This document shows positions 34,106 through 46,247 of a stretch of 64,000 nucleotides of DNA, piece by piece (the first letter of the stretch is position 1; each line of letters starts with the position of its first letter). Source of the stretch: Euryodendron excelsum (taxonomy: Eukaryota; Streptophyta; Magnoliopsida; Ericales; Pentaphylacaceae). The stretch covers positions 827,501 through 891,500 of the forward strand of contig CM065382.1 of the NCBI GenBank assembly GCA_033060915.1, written 5' to 3'. The position numbers and the translations under genes are program-made. The notes under the pieces are model-generated. The model did no database searches. It saw nothing but the letters and a program-made list of their open reading frames with translations, and was not told where the DNA came from.

Positions 34106-35316
34106 GACAGATGATCTTGCCTCTTCTTATTCTTCTTTCTATATAAGCTAAAAGCCTATCAGAGGCACAGATAGTTGAAGTAGATGGAGTTGCAGAAGCA
34201 GCAATAAAGAAAGAAATGGATCAAAATCAGAGCTCTAATCAATTAAGAGAGAGAAAGAGAAAGAAAGGAGAGGATAACAAAGAAATGACAAACCCACAAG
34301 TTGCTTTCTCTCTCTTTCTTTTCGTTCATTAAATATAACGGCATACACAACTATGCATTTCACCAGCCCCCTACCATCTTATATAATTAAAAAACACCTA
34401 TACATTTAATATAAAGAGATGTTTGCATAAATAAAAAAAATGCCAGCCCCACGCATGTCTTGATTGGCTAGCCGGAGGGCCTGTCATTGATCTCCAGTAT
34501 GCAATCCGTGATTGCCGCGTGGAGATTATGGTGCTTATGCCAATTCCGAACTCACTTTTAACCAAATCCAACCTTATATGAGAACTTCCAAAATACAAGA
34601 GAGCAATGTAATGTGCATATATATATATATATACACTTATATGTATTGCACTGTGGAATTACTGGATTTGGTGGTGGTGACATGTCATGTGTGATGAGTG
34701 CAGGCTATTTAACTTTCACTTTAGAGGTGCACATTTGGAAGTAGTGATGAATTTAAAACTCATTGCTTTTGAGGTGCAAATTAAAACTTCCACTCGAACA
34801 AAACCTCATACATATATGTTTTTTGGTGATCTCACTGGATACATAAAATGTACTTTATATTCTGGAGTTGCAAAAACTTTTTTAAAGTTATATGAAGAAG
34901 AAATCATACAATGAAGGTATGCTGCAAATACTTTTTTAAAGTGCAATTTCTTAGACAATTGAGGAATTAGTAAAAGAAAATCAAAAAGCTAGTTTGATTC
35001 GACACGCCAAATGAATGCTTACTTACGACAGAAATGGAGTGAACGCACGATGTTAAATATTTATGGCCATATGGTAAAATAATTGTATGTTCTGATGCAC
35101 ATGTTTCACTAATAACAATTTTGGGGTTGCATTTGGCTTTAAGTGAATGCGACTGATTGTTTTTTTTTTTTGTTTGCTTTTTTGGGGAGAAGTGGTCCTT
35201 CATCTAATCATGGTATAGTGATTTTGGTTTATTTACAGAAAACTTTTAACATTATCGATTTTTTATTTTTGTTTTTTGTGTCCAACATGCATGGGGGATT
35301 ATTGAGGCTGTAGTTT

Positions 35317-35354
<38 letters not shown>

Positions 35355-35978
35355 GTTTTTGCTCAGAGCCTGTACGTAGTTTCTTCTTGTTTGAGTAATC
35401 TCAGTCTGTCGGACATTGCAATTTCAAGATAAAACCTTTAATTATTACTGTCTTCTTAGAAAGGTCGATCGGTATTAAGGTCTCCGTATTTCTTAGGCTC
35501 CTATGTATATAAAGTGTCTGATCTAAAGCATGCAACAATATCTTCCAACTGATCTAATCTCTCAACTTATGTGGATAGCAAACTAATGACTGTCAATTTT
35601 TCTTTCCACTGCAAAACAAAATAACCTTTACTATGTAAATCGAAACTCTCCCCAAGATTGAGACGGAGTCATGAAAAATATCAGTTTTTGTTGGTCACAT
35701 CAGCCTACAACATCATCATCGTAAAATGTCAAATGCATCTAGAACTAAATAATTGATGCATTTGACTCGAGAGGGAAGGTACAGACCGGAACATTGATAT
35801 TGGTATAAGGTGTGGCCTGGTTCACCTAGATGCGGTGCGCATTAATGGTGGTTACCTTCGTGGCTAGCTCAGACCTGAAACTAATGGCTGAACTACGCAG
35901 ACATAGACCTGAATTACCCAAAATTCAAACCCATATATGAGTAATAATTTTCAAATTTCATCACTTATTTTCTAATGT

Positions 35979-36134
35979 CGTGTTTGGAATTTTAATTTAT
36001 TAAAGGAAAAGCAAAGACCAAACAAAAAAAAAAAATGAGAGAAAAAAGAACAAAATAAAAAAGATTCTTGTTATCTTCTCATTTACCTTTTTCTTTATTT
36101 TCAATTACTAAATCATTGATCCAAACATTGCGTT
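35979..36134. mobile_element. possible diverged relative of the GTTTGGAA MITE family
   Basis: The left end GTGTTTGGAATTTTAATT and the right end ATTGATCCAAACATTGCG resemble the GTTTGGAA...TTCCAAAC ends of the elements at 25020 and in the SMP-30-like intron. The interior likewise has a purine-rich half followed by a pyrimidine-rich half. Divergence makes this tentative. Confidence 0.35.
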
Positions 36135-37318
36135 TGTTATTTTTCTTTTTACTCTCCAAGCTTTAATTTGCACTCTATAGTCTATATTACTATAATAGGA
36201 AGGATTAGCTTCTTTTTTTTTTTTTTGGGTTCATCAGAAGAGAAAAGGATTAACCTTTTGAACAATCTTAAATATCCCAAAACTCGACCAGATGTTTTCC
36301 AGCAGACATTTTATTAAACAAACCATACCCTATTGTGAGAACCAACAGATCAGTATTAATATCCCAGGTTATCCGTGGGCCTACGTAATTCCAGGTTTGG
36401 AGAAAAAATTGAAGGAGGATTTTTTTTCCCATTGGCAATGTAATTTGTCGAAATAGCCGATAAGTCATCCCACGAGAGTGGTACGCTATATCTAGAGGTA
36501 AGAATAAGGCACAAAAGACTTTTTGCCAACTCCTTATATTATTATATATTATTACATATATACTTCATTATATTATATTAATATTTATTTTGTATTTATA
36601 AAATATTATATTAAAATTAATTAACATATTTCTTATCTTACCTTAACCAAATATAGTATAAATAATTCTCATCACACTCAATTGGCCAAAGTTTCTAGTT
36701 TTCATCAAGGAGATTAAGAGTTCGAACTCCTCTCTCTTAAATGTTTTTTCTGGTTTCGACTTTCTTTATAATTCTTTTCAACGGACCAAAAAGTAAAAGT
36801 ATCATCCATCATCACATTCTTAATCCTATAATATTACTTATTTTATTACTTATTTTGCAAATAGACAGACCTATAAGGATAGTTGAACCGGCGATAGTCA
36901 CGCCCTTGTCCTAGAGTATCATCACTAGGAATGCTCGGAGGTCAATTAAGCTTATTATTTGGAAAATGCAACCATCCAACTAAATAACAGGCATTTTCGA
37001 AAATGAATGTATGTTTTTGTTTTGTACTTGTCACTGATCATGAGAGCACATCGGATGAGACCATTTCAACTCTTATCATCTACCTACCCTCCCCCCCGTC
37101 ATATTTGCTCATTATTTTATAATTCAATCATCTTAATCAGTCAATCACCGTGCATTCTTGGCAGCAATGTAGGCTTGAGATTACCTAACAGCTTATAACT
37201 CAATATTATACATATATATGTATATATGTGCACATTTTTTTTTCTGGAAATCGATTGTAAAGCAAATCCGAGTGATCATGCACATATATAATGTACAAAC
37301 GGTTGTATTAATGTATTA

Positions 37319-37832
37319 GAGCATCTTTAACAGGCTCCTTAAACTTGACTTGTTAGCTATTTTACTTCACCTAAAAATAGTGTTAACTATTTTAGTTCTT
37401 CAAATATAGAGAGTCACTATTTAACTCTTTAAATTTAAAATATTAGTTTCTTTCTCAATTAATCTATTTCTTTATTATATTTTAGTTCTTCAAATATAGA
37501 GAGCCACTATTTAACTCCTTAAATTTAAAATATTAATTTCTTTCTCAATCAATCTCTTTCTCTGTTATATTTTAGTTCTGCAAATATAGAGAGCCACTAT
37601 TTAACTCTTTAAATTTAAAATATTAGTTTCTTTCTCAATCAATCTCTTTCTCTCTTTTCTTTTTTTCTCTTTTCTTGAAGTGCGTGTTGAAAAATAAATA
37701 GTTTAATAAATGGTTAGGTAAAACAAAGAGCATTGTTAGAGAATATCTTAAAAAATGACTAGTTAAAATAGAGATGATATTTTTTTAGTATATTTTCACT
37801 GACTATATTAGTTAATAGTGTTGTAGATGCTC
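37319..37832. mobile_element. PIF/Harbinger (Tourist)-like MITE, about 514 bp
   Basis: The left end GAGCATCTTTAACA and the reverse complement of the right end, GAGCATCTACAACA, agree at 12 of 14 bases. TTA flanks both sides (37316-37318 and 37833-37835), which fits the 3-bp TTA/TAA target duplication of PIF/Harbinger elements. The GAGCATCT ends are a widespread plant MITE type. Inside are three 90-bp tandem repeats. Confidence 0.7.
37389..37660. repeat. three 90-bp tandem repeats inside the MITE
   Basis: A unit starting ATTTTAGTTCT(T/G)CAAATATA recurs at about 37389, 37479 and 37569 with an exact 90-base period and a few substitutions. Copies 2 and 3 share changes (GAGCCACT) absent from copy 1, so the array grew stepwise. 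Confidence 0.95.
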
Positions 37833-38505
37833 TTATAGGAGAAAGAGACTATTTAGCTAGTAGTGTTGTAGATGCACAGGGGGGGTGGAGAGAATCCAAG
37901 TAATTGTTATAGGAGATTTTGTTGTTGCTTCTAGGCAATACTAACTGACTTTAGGTGTCCATAAAAGTATCAAACAAACTTTGGACAATAATCGATGGTT
38001 GAATGCAAGAATTGCAGCAGATAATCAGTTGATGTCAAGTTGTTGAAGACAAAGTTTTTGGGTGCTATGTTTAATTGTTAATTCTAAAGTAGACTTCTTG
38101 TGATTGCGAAGTCCCAACACTTAATGGCAGGTGCTTAAGGCCTTGGTCTACTTTTAAAGTTCCATGCCTGAAAATGGCCGTCCAGCGGCCTACGATTGCA
38201 TCTGACTTTCATAATATGAATACGAAGATGATGATGTCCATGCACGCGCAGAATAACAACCTTAAATTAATTTGAATAATTGGATGGTTCCCCTGAAAAG
38301 TATATGAAGTATTCAAAAATTCACAACCCAAACAAGTCATGGAATGAGACATTGTCATATGTCAACTAATTAACTAGGTCGTGGCAACCACTCTATATTC
38401 CATATATATTCTCTGCTCAATTACCTTCATATATAGTCCTCCACATTATATTCCCTCTTGCTATGCAAACATTTTGTTTTTGGGTCATTGTTGCCTTTGG
38501 ATAAA

Positions 38506-39339
38506 ATGGGTTGGAAGGGTGGGAAGAAGCTGTTGAGTTCTGCCACCTTGATTGAACCATTTCACATCCTCACAGCCACCCTCCTCAGCCTCCTCCTCCC
38601 CCTCTCTTTCCTCCTCCTAGGCAGGCTCTCTACTGCCCACTATCTCTTCACCTTGGCCCCTTATCCTAAACCACAGCCTTCCAATCCCTTAATCTCTCTC
38701 TTCATATATACAAATCCCACTCTCCTCCATGCTCTTGTTTCCCTCATCAGCGTTGCCGCCTTCATTCATGGCTTGAGCGCTCGGATCACGCTTACAAGCG
38801 AGTCGACAGAACCTGTTTTTCGGCCCCGTTTGTACAGTGCATGGATTTTGCTATGCACTTTACAAGTTTGTGTCGGTTTGGGCATTGAAGGGAGCATAGC
38901 TGCCGGAATTGATGGTTCTGGTTTTGGTCATGAGAGAAGTTTGTTAAGCAGAGTAATCTTCTTTCTGGGCTTGCATGAGACGATGCTGTATTGGTCGAGG
39001 ACGGTGGTGAAGCCGGTGGTTGACGATACAGTTTTTGGCTTTGCAAAGGAGGAAAGGTGGGTTCAGAGGGTGGCTATGGCTACTAGCTTTGGTAGTCTAT
39101 GGTGGTGGAGATTGAGGGATGAGGTTGGATCGCTGGTGGCTATGGTTGAGCTTAAGAAAGAGCTGTCGAAGGGTCTTGGGATGGCTGACTTTCTTGGTTG
39201 GTGGCTTTATTACTTAACTGTGGCAATTGGAATGGTTCGGATTGTGAAGGGAATTATGTGGCTCGGAATGATATTACTTTGTAGGAGGGTAGAAGCAAAT
39301 CCAGGTGACTCTAGGGGTAATGAAGAAGACAAGGTCTAA
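38506..39339 (+). CDS. plant multi-pass membrane protein of unknown function
   Basis: Single-exon frame of 277 residues starting MGWKGGKKLLSSATLIEPFH. An in-frame ATG 48 bases upstream exists, but the downstream one gives the more plausible N-terminus. Hydrophobic segments lie near 14-42, 68-91, 111-135, 144-165 and 229-258, so about five spans are expected. The C-terminal tail is polar (NPGDSRGNEEDKV). I recognise no catalytic motif. It resembles uncharacterised plant transmembrane proteins, and from memory At2g47360, next to the PMEI and HIT genes of Arabidopsis, is of this kind. Function is unknown. Confidence 0.75.
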   Translation: MGWKGGKKLLSSATLIEPFHILTATLLSLLLPLSFLLLGRLSTAHYLFTLAPYPKPQPSNPLISLFIYTNPTLLHALVSLISVAAFIHGLSARITLTSESTEPVFRPRLYSAWILLCTLQVCVGLGIEGSIAAGIDGSGFGHERSLLSRVIFFLGLHETMLYWSRTVVKPVVDDTVFGFAKEERWVQRVAMATSFGSLWWWRLRDEVGSLVAMVELKKELSKGLGMADFLGWWLYYLTVAIGMVRIVKGIMWLGMILLCRRVEANPGDSRGNEEDKV

Positions 39340-40203
39340 ACTCGACTATTTCCAATTACATTTCTTCTTATACTTTCTAATTCCTTTTATTCTTCCCATG
39401 TCAGGTTTTGTTTTTCATGTTTTGTATATTTTTTTTTTCCATCAAAGAAAGTTATACTAGTCAGATTGATCCGGTCAAGTACTATACCCATTTTCTTTTT
39501 TTCCTTGCAATTTGTAACAAGCTGTTGAATTCATCACAAATTGCTTTGTTATTTTCTAATCCAAACCATCACGCAATCTGTGGTTTTGTGGTATAATAGG
39601 TACTTGCTTCAGAAAGGTTGAGAATTAAGAAAGAGACATGCCCGAATCATGCGAAAGTCACAGTTATGTCATTGATGTTACTACATTGACAATTTGAAGT
39701 TTATATGTATACATTTCCACTCATACTGTTCAAACCTTTGAACAATAACTCCCTCTGAAAATTATCGTTTTATCATTATTTTCATTAGAATATAAATCTA
39801 TATTACACACAATTTCATTTCTACAGAATTTTATATACAAAATTCTTTACTAGAATGAGCAATTTTGTAATTAAAAAGCTTTCTTGATGGGTTTGTGGTT
39901 TAAAACTGATGGGTCCAAACTTATATTTATATCACCCTCACAAACCTTTTCCCTCCACTAGCATGGTCCACCAAGATGGAGGACAAAAGAATAGCAATGT
40001 GTCCAAAAAAAACATGTCTTAGAAGTGGTCAACAGATTAGCACTGCATGAAAACAATATCATAAACGTGAACTGCTCCTTTTCTGCTGCCGACGCCCAAA
40101 AAATTCCCCAAACATTCTTTAGGAATCTTGCACATCAGAAAGTATAACATCTACAAGCTATTTGTGCCACCCACACCATACTGAACAGCTTTCAGAAGCT
40201 TCT
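39340..40203. other. intergenic, no gene seen
   Basis: The 3' region of the membrane-protein gene followed by low-complexity AT-rich DNA. Nothing further recognised. Confidence 0.5.
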
Positions 40204-40796
40204 TTAATAAAAGAGAACTGTAACGGCAGCAATGGTCAGGCCAACAGCAGCATATGTCAAAATTTGATCATCAGCAACTGGTGAATTCTGTATCGTTAAA
40301 GGCTCCATTAGTAACTTAACAAGAAGTGAATCTTTCTTCCAATTTCCAAGCCATTAAAAAAAGAGATTTTGATCTATTCCCAAAAAATGGAAGAATTTTG
40401 AAAAGAAGAAAAGAAGTGATGGCAAATTTTGACTTTGCACCAAATTGTAAAATCTCAACTAAAATGGAAAAAAACAAACATTTATGACTCGATTAGAACC
40501 CGAATTTTTGGTGAAAAAAGTAGAAAAAAAGAAAAATGTGTAGAAAAAATGAACAAAAATATAGAAATCTCTTTTTTCCCACCGAAAATTTGAGTTCCCA
40601 GCGGAGCCTTAGAGAATATGATTGGGAACTAACCTTTTCAATTAACATTGGACATTCAGGAGTCCCAAATCTTGGGGGTGCTTTCTGAGAGCTGATGGCC
40701 AAAGCATCTCTTTCTTCCTTACGATGATCTAGTTAGCCTAAAGCATCACCTGGGTCAGTGGGCATAAATGCAATCAACGCAATCAAGCCATTCGAA
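40204..40796 (-). pseudogene. UBC32/33/34-like ubiquitin-conjugating enzyme E2, 3' pseudogene fragment
   Basis: Two minus-strand exon-like pieces survive. Piece one (40796-40634) reads LIALIAFMPTDPGDALG, a TAA stop, then LDHRKEERDALAISSQ and FGTPECPMLIEK. This matches the stretch after the catalytic region in tail-anchored ER-associated E2s of the UBC6/UBE2J type. Piece two (40287-40204) reads NSPVADDQILTYAAVGLTIA and ends VLFY, a C-terminal membrane anchor. The active-site Cys exon (normally near HPEHWQPSW) is not found upstream, the frame is out by one or two bases before LIALIAF, and the stop is in frame. It is a truncated dead copy unless the rest lies elsewhere. Confidence 0.7.
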
Positions 40797-41469
40797 CTGC
40801 AAGAAATCACCCAGGAGACAAAAAAATTTGTAAATCAGACAAACAATCAACATAAAAAATTATTTGAGGCAAATCAATTGCATATACCACTGCCAATTTG
40901 CATACTAGGTGGCATGCAGAGCACTACAACTCAAAACATGCCCCCCACCACCCAATTTTCTAATGTTAAAAAAAAAATTAACGAAAATAAAAATAGGGCC
41001 TAGAATTATAAAAGCTCACAATAATGAATCTAGCAAAGCCCATCTAAACAGTTAGGCACTTACCAAAAAAAATATATATATATATATCTAAACAGTTAAG
41101 GAAGAATGCTGGCCAAATAGATTCCCTTTCAGCAGGCATTTGGAAATTACGTTTATATTCTAAAGATACCTGTCCCAATTCTTGTTTCACAAATATATCC
41201 TGCAACAGCAGCATAGACTCATGCATGGATGTAAATGATATATGCAATTTCCCAGTTTAATTTTTCTTTATCTGCTTCAGTCCCTACATCTATATAAGAC
41301 GAGACAGAGAGACAGATCAATCCCAAAACAAGATGCAGCCAAGAATGATACAACCTAGACTCACATGATACATCATAAACGCATGTACATGTAAGACCAC
41401 AAAAATGATAGCATCAACCAGAAAATAAAACTTGCACCGCCAAAGTAAATGCCACAGCACAGGCATAAC

Positions 41470-42000
41470 ACAGAATGATCGAAGTCAAAGGAAAGGCCTT
41501 TGTTGAGCCAATTTTCTTTGTTGCTTCCATTTCTGGACACTTCTCAATCTGTCACCATTATTGTCTCGTCTGTCTCCAAGTCACGATATTAGCTTTTCAG
41601 TCAGAGTTCTTAGTGCCTGTTGCATAGAGTCGTAGACTTCCTCTGGCCTCTCTTGGCTGAATTTCCTACGAATATCAAATTGAATACCTTCCAAATTACA
41701 CAACTTGGTCATATCGATCATCTCATTTTTGGAGCGTTGTACTTGTTCTAGGGTTGAATATATCAACAAATATATTGCAATCATCCTTGTAATGCACGTT
41801 CATCAACTTGTCTTTCATTCCACGGCCTCGCCATTTCTGATACATGGCTGGGTGATTTACCTCGAAAGTTCAGTCACTGCTGTGATCATTGTAGTAAATA
41901 ATCAATTTTTTTTTTGTTTTATTTGCAAGAGCTTTTGGCATCTATTAATTGTTTTGAGTTACTAAAATGAAAAGACAACTGCATAAATATAATCATCATT
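41470..42000 (-). repeat. left arm of an inverted repeat flanking the GRAS array
   Basis: Sequence read on the minus strand here (for example AAATGAGATGATCGATATGA, then GGTATTCAATTTGATATTCG) is matched with moderate divergence by plus-strand sequence at about 48270-48810. Similarity covers roughly 500 bp in blocks. Both arms contain a short open stretch (KMIDKTKLHNFEGIQFEIPK on the right arm, with a clear counterpart here) of unknown identity. Part of it also matches, in direct orientation, the 5' flank of the second GRAS gene (about 45930-46210). Confidence 0.75.
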
Positions 42001-42069
42001 ATTCATTTTAGATTGAAAAGACCTGATCGTTAGACTAGACAAGAGTTTCTTGGTTACTTCTGCATTGAG

Positions 42070-43897
42070 ATGGCAAATGGCTTATTTTTCCACGTCAACA
42101 ATTTCGATGAAATTCAAGATGGTTATGATCCTCTCCTCTTGAAGGCCGTGTAAAAGAGGAAGCGATCACTGAAGTAAAACAATACCATTTATTTGGAATA
42201 GAAGAAGAGAGAGGGAGAGATTGACTCTTTTCCTTCTCAAAAGAGCTTTCATCAAGTGAAAATGGCTGAGAAAATAGTCCTCTTCCCCAAAGTGTTGGTT
42301 TTTCTTTTGCTCCTTATCTGAGAAGGAGAATGTGGTAAGGGACAAAGTTATATAAGAAGGGTTAAGTTTCCTTGATTAAATGCATCAGTCAATAGCTTAA
42401 CTATTTCAACCACCCAGTTCAAATTGTCAGGATCCAAATAACTTCCACCCCAGTGGCACGCCCCTTCCTATTCAACCAATTCAGGAAGCCATGGGGGGGC
42501 AGAATACCCAGACCCAAAAAGCTGAAATTGGCGAACCAAAGAAAGTACAGCCATATCAATTTCCTGTTACACCTTTAAAGCTACCCAGCAACAGTCCAAG
42601 CAGTTCAAATAAGGCAAGAGAGGGAAATGAAAGCAATCTAAGCAACAAGACACATGTGGATGGCCGGAAATTATCAATAGAGGAACTCATGAGGGTTGCT
42701 GGAAGGGTTGGTAATTTCTCTTTGTTTATGCACCCTTATGGTTCAGCTCTCTTGGGTCTATCTATTGAAGAAACAGAAGATGTAGAACTTGCCCAACTTC
42801 TTCTATCCGCAGCAGAGAACGTAGGTTGCAAGCAATTTGACCGCGCAAGCAGATTGCTTACCCGTTGCGAATGCTTGGCATCTGATACAGGCAATCCGGT
42901 GCAAAGAATTGTGTACTACTTTGCCGAAGCTCTTCGAGAAAGGATTGACAGAGAAACAGGAAGAATCATAACTAAAAGAGTGGAAGAACAAGGAAAGTAT
43001 CTGGCATCCGATGCTCTTGCACGCATAGAATTCCACCAACACATTCCATTAGCTCAAGTGCTTGCATTTGCAGGAATGCAAGCAATAATACAAATGTCAT
43101 GTCAGCTACCAAGGTCCATTTGATTGATCTCGAAATCAGGTGTGGAAGTCAATGGGCAATCGTTATGCAAGCTCTGGCAGAGCGAGATAAATGCCCAATT
43201 AAGGTTCTTAAGATAACTGCTGTTGGAACAACAAATAAGCAGAACATGGAGGAATCGTGCAAAAGGTTACAAAGCTTTGCTGGGTCCTGGAACTTGCCCT
43301 TTTCGTTCAAGGTAGTTCTTTTATCAGACATGAAAGATATTAAAGCAGAACTAATTGGTATAGCAGATGATGAAACCGTGGCTGTTTACTCCCCAACAAT
43401 TCTGAGGTCAATGATCCCAAGGCCGGATTGCTTGGATAGCGTACGTAATGAGAGAAATCATGCTCAAACCGGCAATAATGGTGGTCAATGAAATAGAAGC
43501 AGACCATAACTCTCCCTCATTTGTGAAGAGGTTCACCGAGGCACTTTTTCATCACAGTGCATGGTTTGATTGCTTTGAAGATTGCATGCAACGGGACAAA
43601 AAATATTGAATGACAATGGAAGGAACTTATTTTCGAGTTGGGATCCGTAAAATACTTGCAACTGACGGTGAGGAAATGATCGATAGAAATGTGAAAATTG
43701 ATGTGTGGAGAGGATTGTTTTCAAGGTTTGGAATGGTGGAAGTTGAACTCAGCGAATCATCATTGTATCAAGCTCACTCTGTTGTTAAGCAGTTTGCTTG
43801 TGGAACTTCTTGTACGCTTGATAAGAACGGAAAGTGCCTAATTGTTGGGTGGAAGGGAACCCCACTTCAATCTCTTTCCACTTGGAAGTTTTCATAG
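42070..43897 (+). pseudogene. GRAS-domain transcription factor pseudogene (array copy 1)
   Basis: Closely related to the gene at 46248-47915 but disrupted. The ancestral start region (MANGLFFHVNN...) hits a stop after about 20 codons. About 200 bp of N-terminal region are rearranged. A 1-base loss near 43092 shifts frame just before the VHIID-like motif, a 4-base gain near 43444 shifts it again, and a TGA sits at about 43608 where copy 2 has AGA. Recognisable GRAS pieces are the leucine-rich VELAQLLLSAAENVG, VHLIDLEI, and the SAW-type end GWKGTPLQSLSTWKF. It has no complete GRAS domain and should be non-functional. Confidence 0.9.
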
Positions 43898-46247
43898 AGG
43901 GTTAAATGCCTCCAGAAAGCGGGAGGGTCGTACTTGTTTGTATGGATGATTTTCAGACACTATTATACGCTTTTCTATGTATGATTTTCAGAATACTGTT
44001 GGATTCACATCATCTGCTCAGTTGTTTCAATACCTATAGCCATGGGCCTATTAACATTCTGAATATGACATGTATGGGAGAACACAAGGAAATAATAATA
44101 ATAATAATAAATCATGCTCACCTATTATCCCCAACTCTCCTCGGATTAGGATGCTCTCCAATTCATAGATGGAATGGAGTTCATTCCATTCATGGAAAGT
44201 CGAGGTGTCAATGGTGAAAATGATGCCAAATCAGTTGTGTGCAAAAATCCGGCATTTCACAATAAAAATTATTTCTGACATAACACAAAATATTTAGGAT
44301 ATTAGTCATGATCAACAGGACTCTGGGTCCTATAATATTGGACAAGGAGAGATTATTCATGATCAGCATTCATCATCTCTTCTTGAAGACCCAAATCATA
44401 TATGGTTAAATATATAACCATAGGAAATCGAAATTTGTTGAAGGAGAAATAATTAGGGTTCTATTTTTATTATGGAAAAATTGAAGATGTTGGTACCTCG
44501 AGAGGGAGGCTTTTGAAATCATCTGAAGGGTTGTGTTGCCATCTCCTTCAACTCTTCTGTAGTATCATTCTCTTTACCGCTGAGTTCCCCCGCTTGTGCT
44601 TCTCTTCCGCCATGGCGCACATTAGTTCCACCCTCGTAGGGTAAGACTATGGCAGCATCTTAAGATAATATAATGTACCCCTAAACTTGCAATTTCTCTC
44701 TTTTTTTTTTTTTTTTGTTCTTTTCTTGTTTATGGTGGAGAAAAGGTATTTATAGTTTTCACTATGTTCTTTAAGAAATACAATTTTAATTATAGCCTTA
44801 AATGACATACAAATTAACTTATTTAAGTAACTTATGAATTTTTTTTTGTAAGTTCTTTATGAACTTTTTTATATGAATCCTAAGTATAACCTAAAGGTCG
44901 ATAAAAAAAAATCAGAAACTGAGTTTTAGTTGAAAAACTAGTAAAAATAATTAAGGAAGATGAACAAAACGAAAATTTGAAAATCTCATCCCTCTCAAGA
45001 GAATAAAAAGGAAAATAAATATATATATATTTTTTAACACAACGTATTGTCTCAAAGGGCAATTTGGAGGAGAAATTTTGAACTAAAAGTTGGGTATAAT
45101 ACATTAGGCACAAGAACAAATACTCTGAAACAGAACAAGTGAAAATAACAAATTTATTTCCTCTCCTCTTTCTTTTATTTCCATTCTCCTTCTCTCCTAT
45201 GGAACATGGTGTTGAGTTCATGTTATCGAGAAGTTATCCCATGTAAAGGACCGATTCAAATTTACCGTATATAATAGGTTTCATATGAGATGCGCAAATA
45301 CTCAAATTAGATGATGCGTGCCTATATGTATGTGACATGCATTTCATAAAATATATAGACTAAAATTGTTGTAAAAATAGCAAAATAAACCCATATGCAA
45401 ACAATGGGCAGGATTCCTTCATCATTTCATTAAAAGAACAACTCGTAGGACTTAAATCAAATTAATTATTTTTTCAGAAAAAAAGGAAAAAAAGTGATAG
45501 AAGGACTTGATCAACTCATACATGGTGCGAAGCTCCGACAACCTTCCACAAAACAAATTTCTGAGAGCACTTCAAAACCAAATACAACCAAGGTCCAAGA
45601 GAATGCATCCGCCATCTTGCATAAATATTCCTTTGTTTTGTCCGTAGACTTTTTTCTGTCCCGACTACCCTGGATGAAATCCTTATGAGTTTAATACCTA
45701 CAAATTGTTCAGTGGTTAAGGTTTGAGACTTAGGGTTTGTATACTTCAAAATTTTAAGTACTATCAACTTTTTAAGCTATTCCATAATCTTTGACCCAAC
45801 AATTATCCGATTTATGTGGAGCGAAAACTGCACAGACTTTGAAATTATTAGGGTGCGTGTAAGTAGGCTTAAATACCCGGTTAGCAAAAACAAAAAAGAC
45901 AACTTCTTCACGTCTGTCATTTTAATTTTTTTTTTGGAGCACTGTCCTTGTTCTAGGGATGAATATAACAACAAAAATGTTGTAATCAACGACCTCTGCC
46001 ATTTCATGATAAGCGGACTTGAGTTTTTACCTCCAAATTTCAGTCACTCTTGCACGATCATTGCTGTCAATATTCCTTTTTACAAGAGCTTTTGGTGTCT
46101 ATTTGTCTTGAATTATACAACAATACAGATCTAATATTCATTAATCGTATCATATTGAAAAGACCTGATAGTTTGCCTGGAGAAAGAGTTTGCTATTGAC
46201 TTCTGCATCGAAATGGCAGATGCCCTTTCTTTTTTTCCACGAAATTC
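43898..46247. other. spacer between GRAS copies 1 and 2
   Basis: The first 150 bases match the 3' flank of GRAS copy 2 (GGATGATTTTCAGACACTAT in both). The last 300 bases match the 5' flank of copy 1 (about 41700-42070). The middle is AT-rich with a poly-T near 44700 and no gene. The pattern shows the duplication unit included both flanks. Confidence 0.7.
45930..46212. repeat. duplicated 5' flank of the GRAS genes (direct copy)
   Basis: TTGGAGCACTGTCCTTGTTC... through ATTGAAAAGACCTGATAGTT and TTCTGCATCGAAATGGCAGA parallels 41730-42075 upstream of copy 1. The two share block-wise similarity up to the ancestral ATG. It therefore carries the promoter region of copy 2. Confidence 0.75.

Larger units (their letters stand above)
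34106..38505. other. 4.4-kb spacer rich in repeats
   Basis: Between the WRKY promoter (reading left) and the membrane-protein gene (reading right). It holds CT microsatellites (35321-35350), a possible MITE (35979-36134), AT-rich DNA (36.5-36.7 kb) and a PIF/Harbinger-like MITE (37319-37832). No exon is supported. Confidence 0.6.

Noticed and set aside
36680..36760. tRNA or SINE suggested by GAGTTCGAACTCC
   Set aside because: The B-box-like word is present, but no cloverleaf or A-box at the right distance could be built. At most a decayed SINE.
37389..37660. Regular 90-bp repeats as a CRISPR-like array
   Set aside because: Repeats are contiguous without unique spacers, lie in a MITE, and the DNA is plant nuclear.
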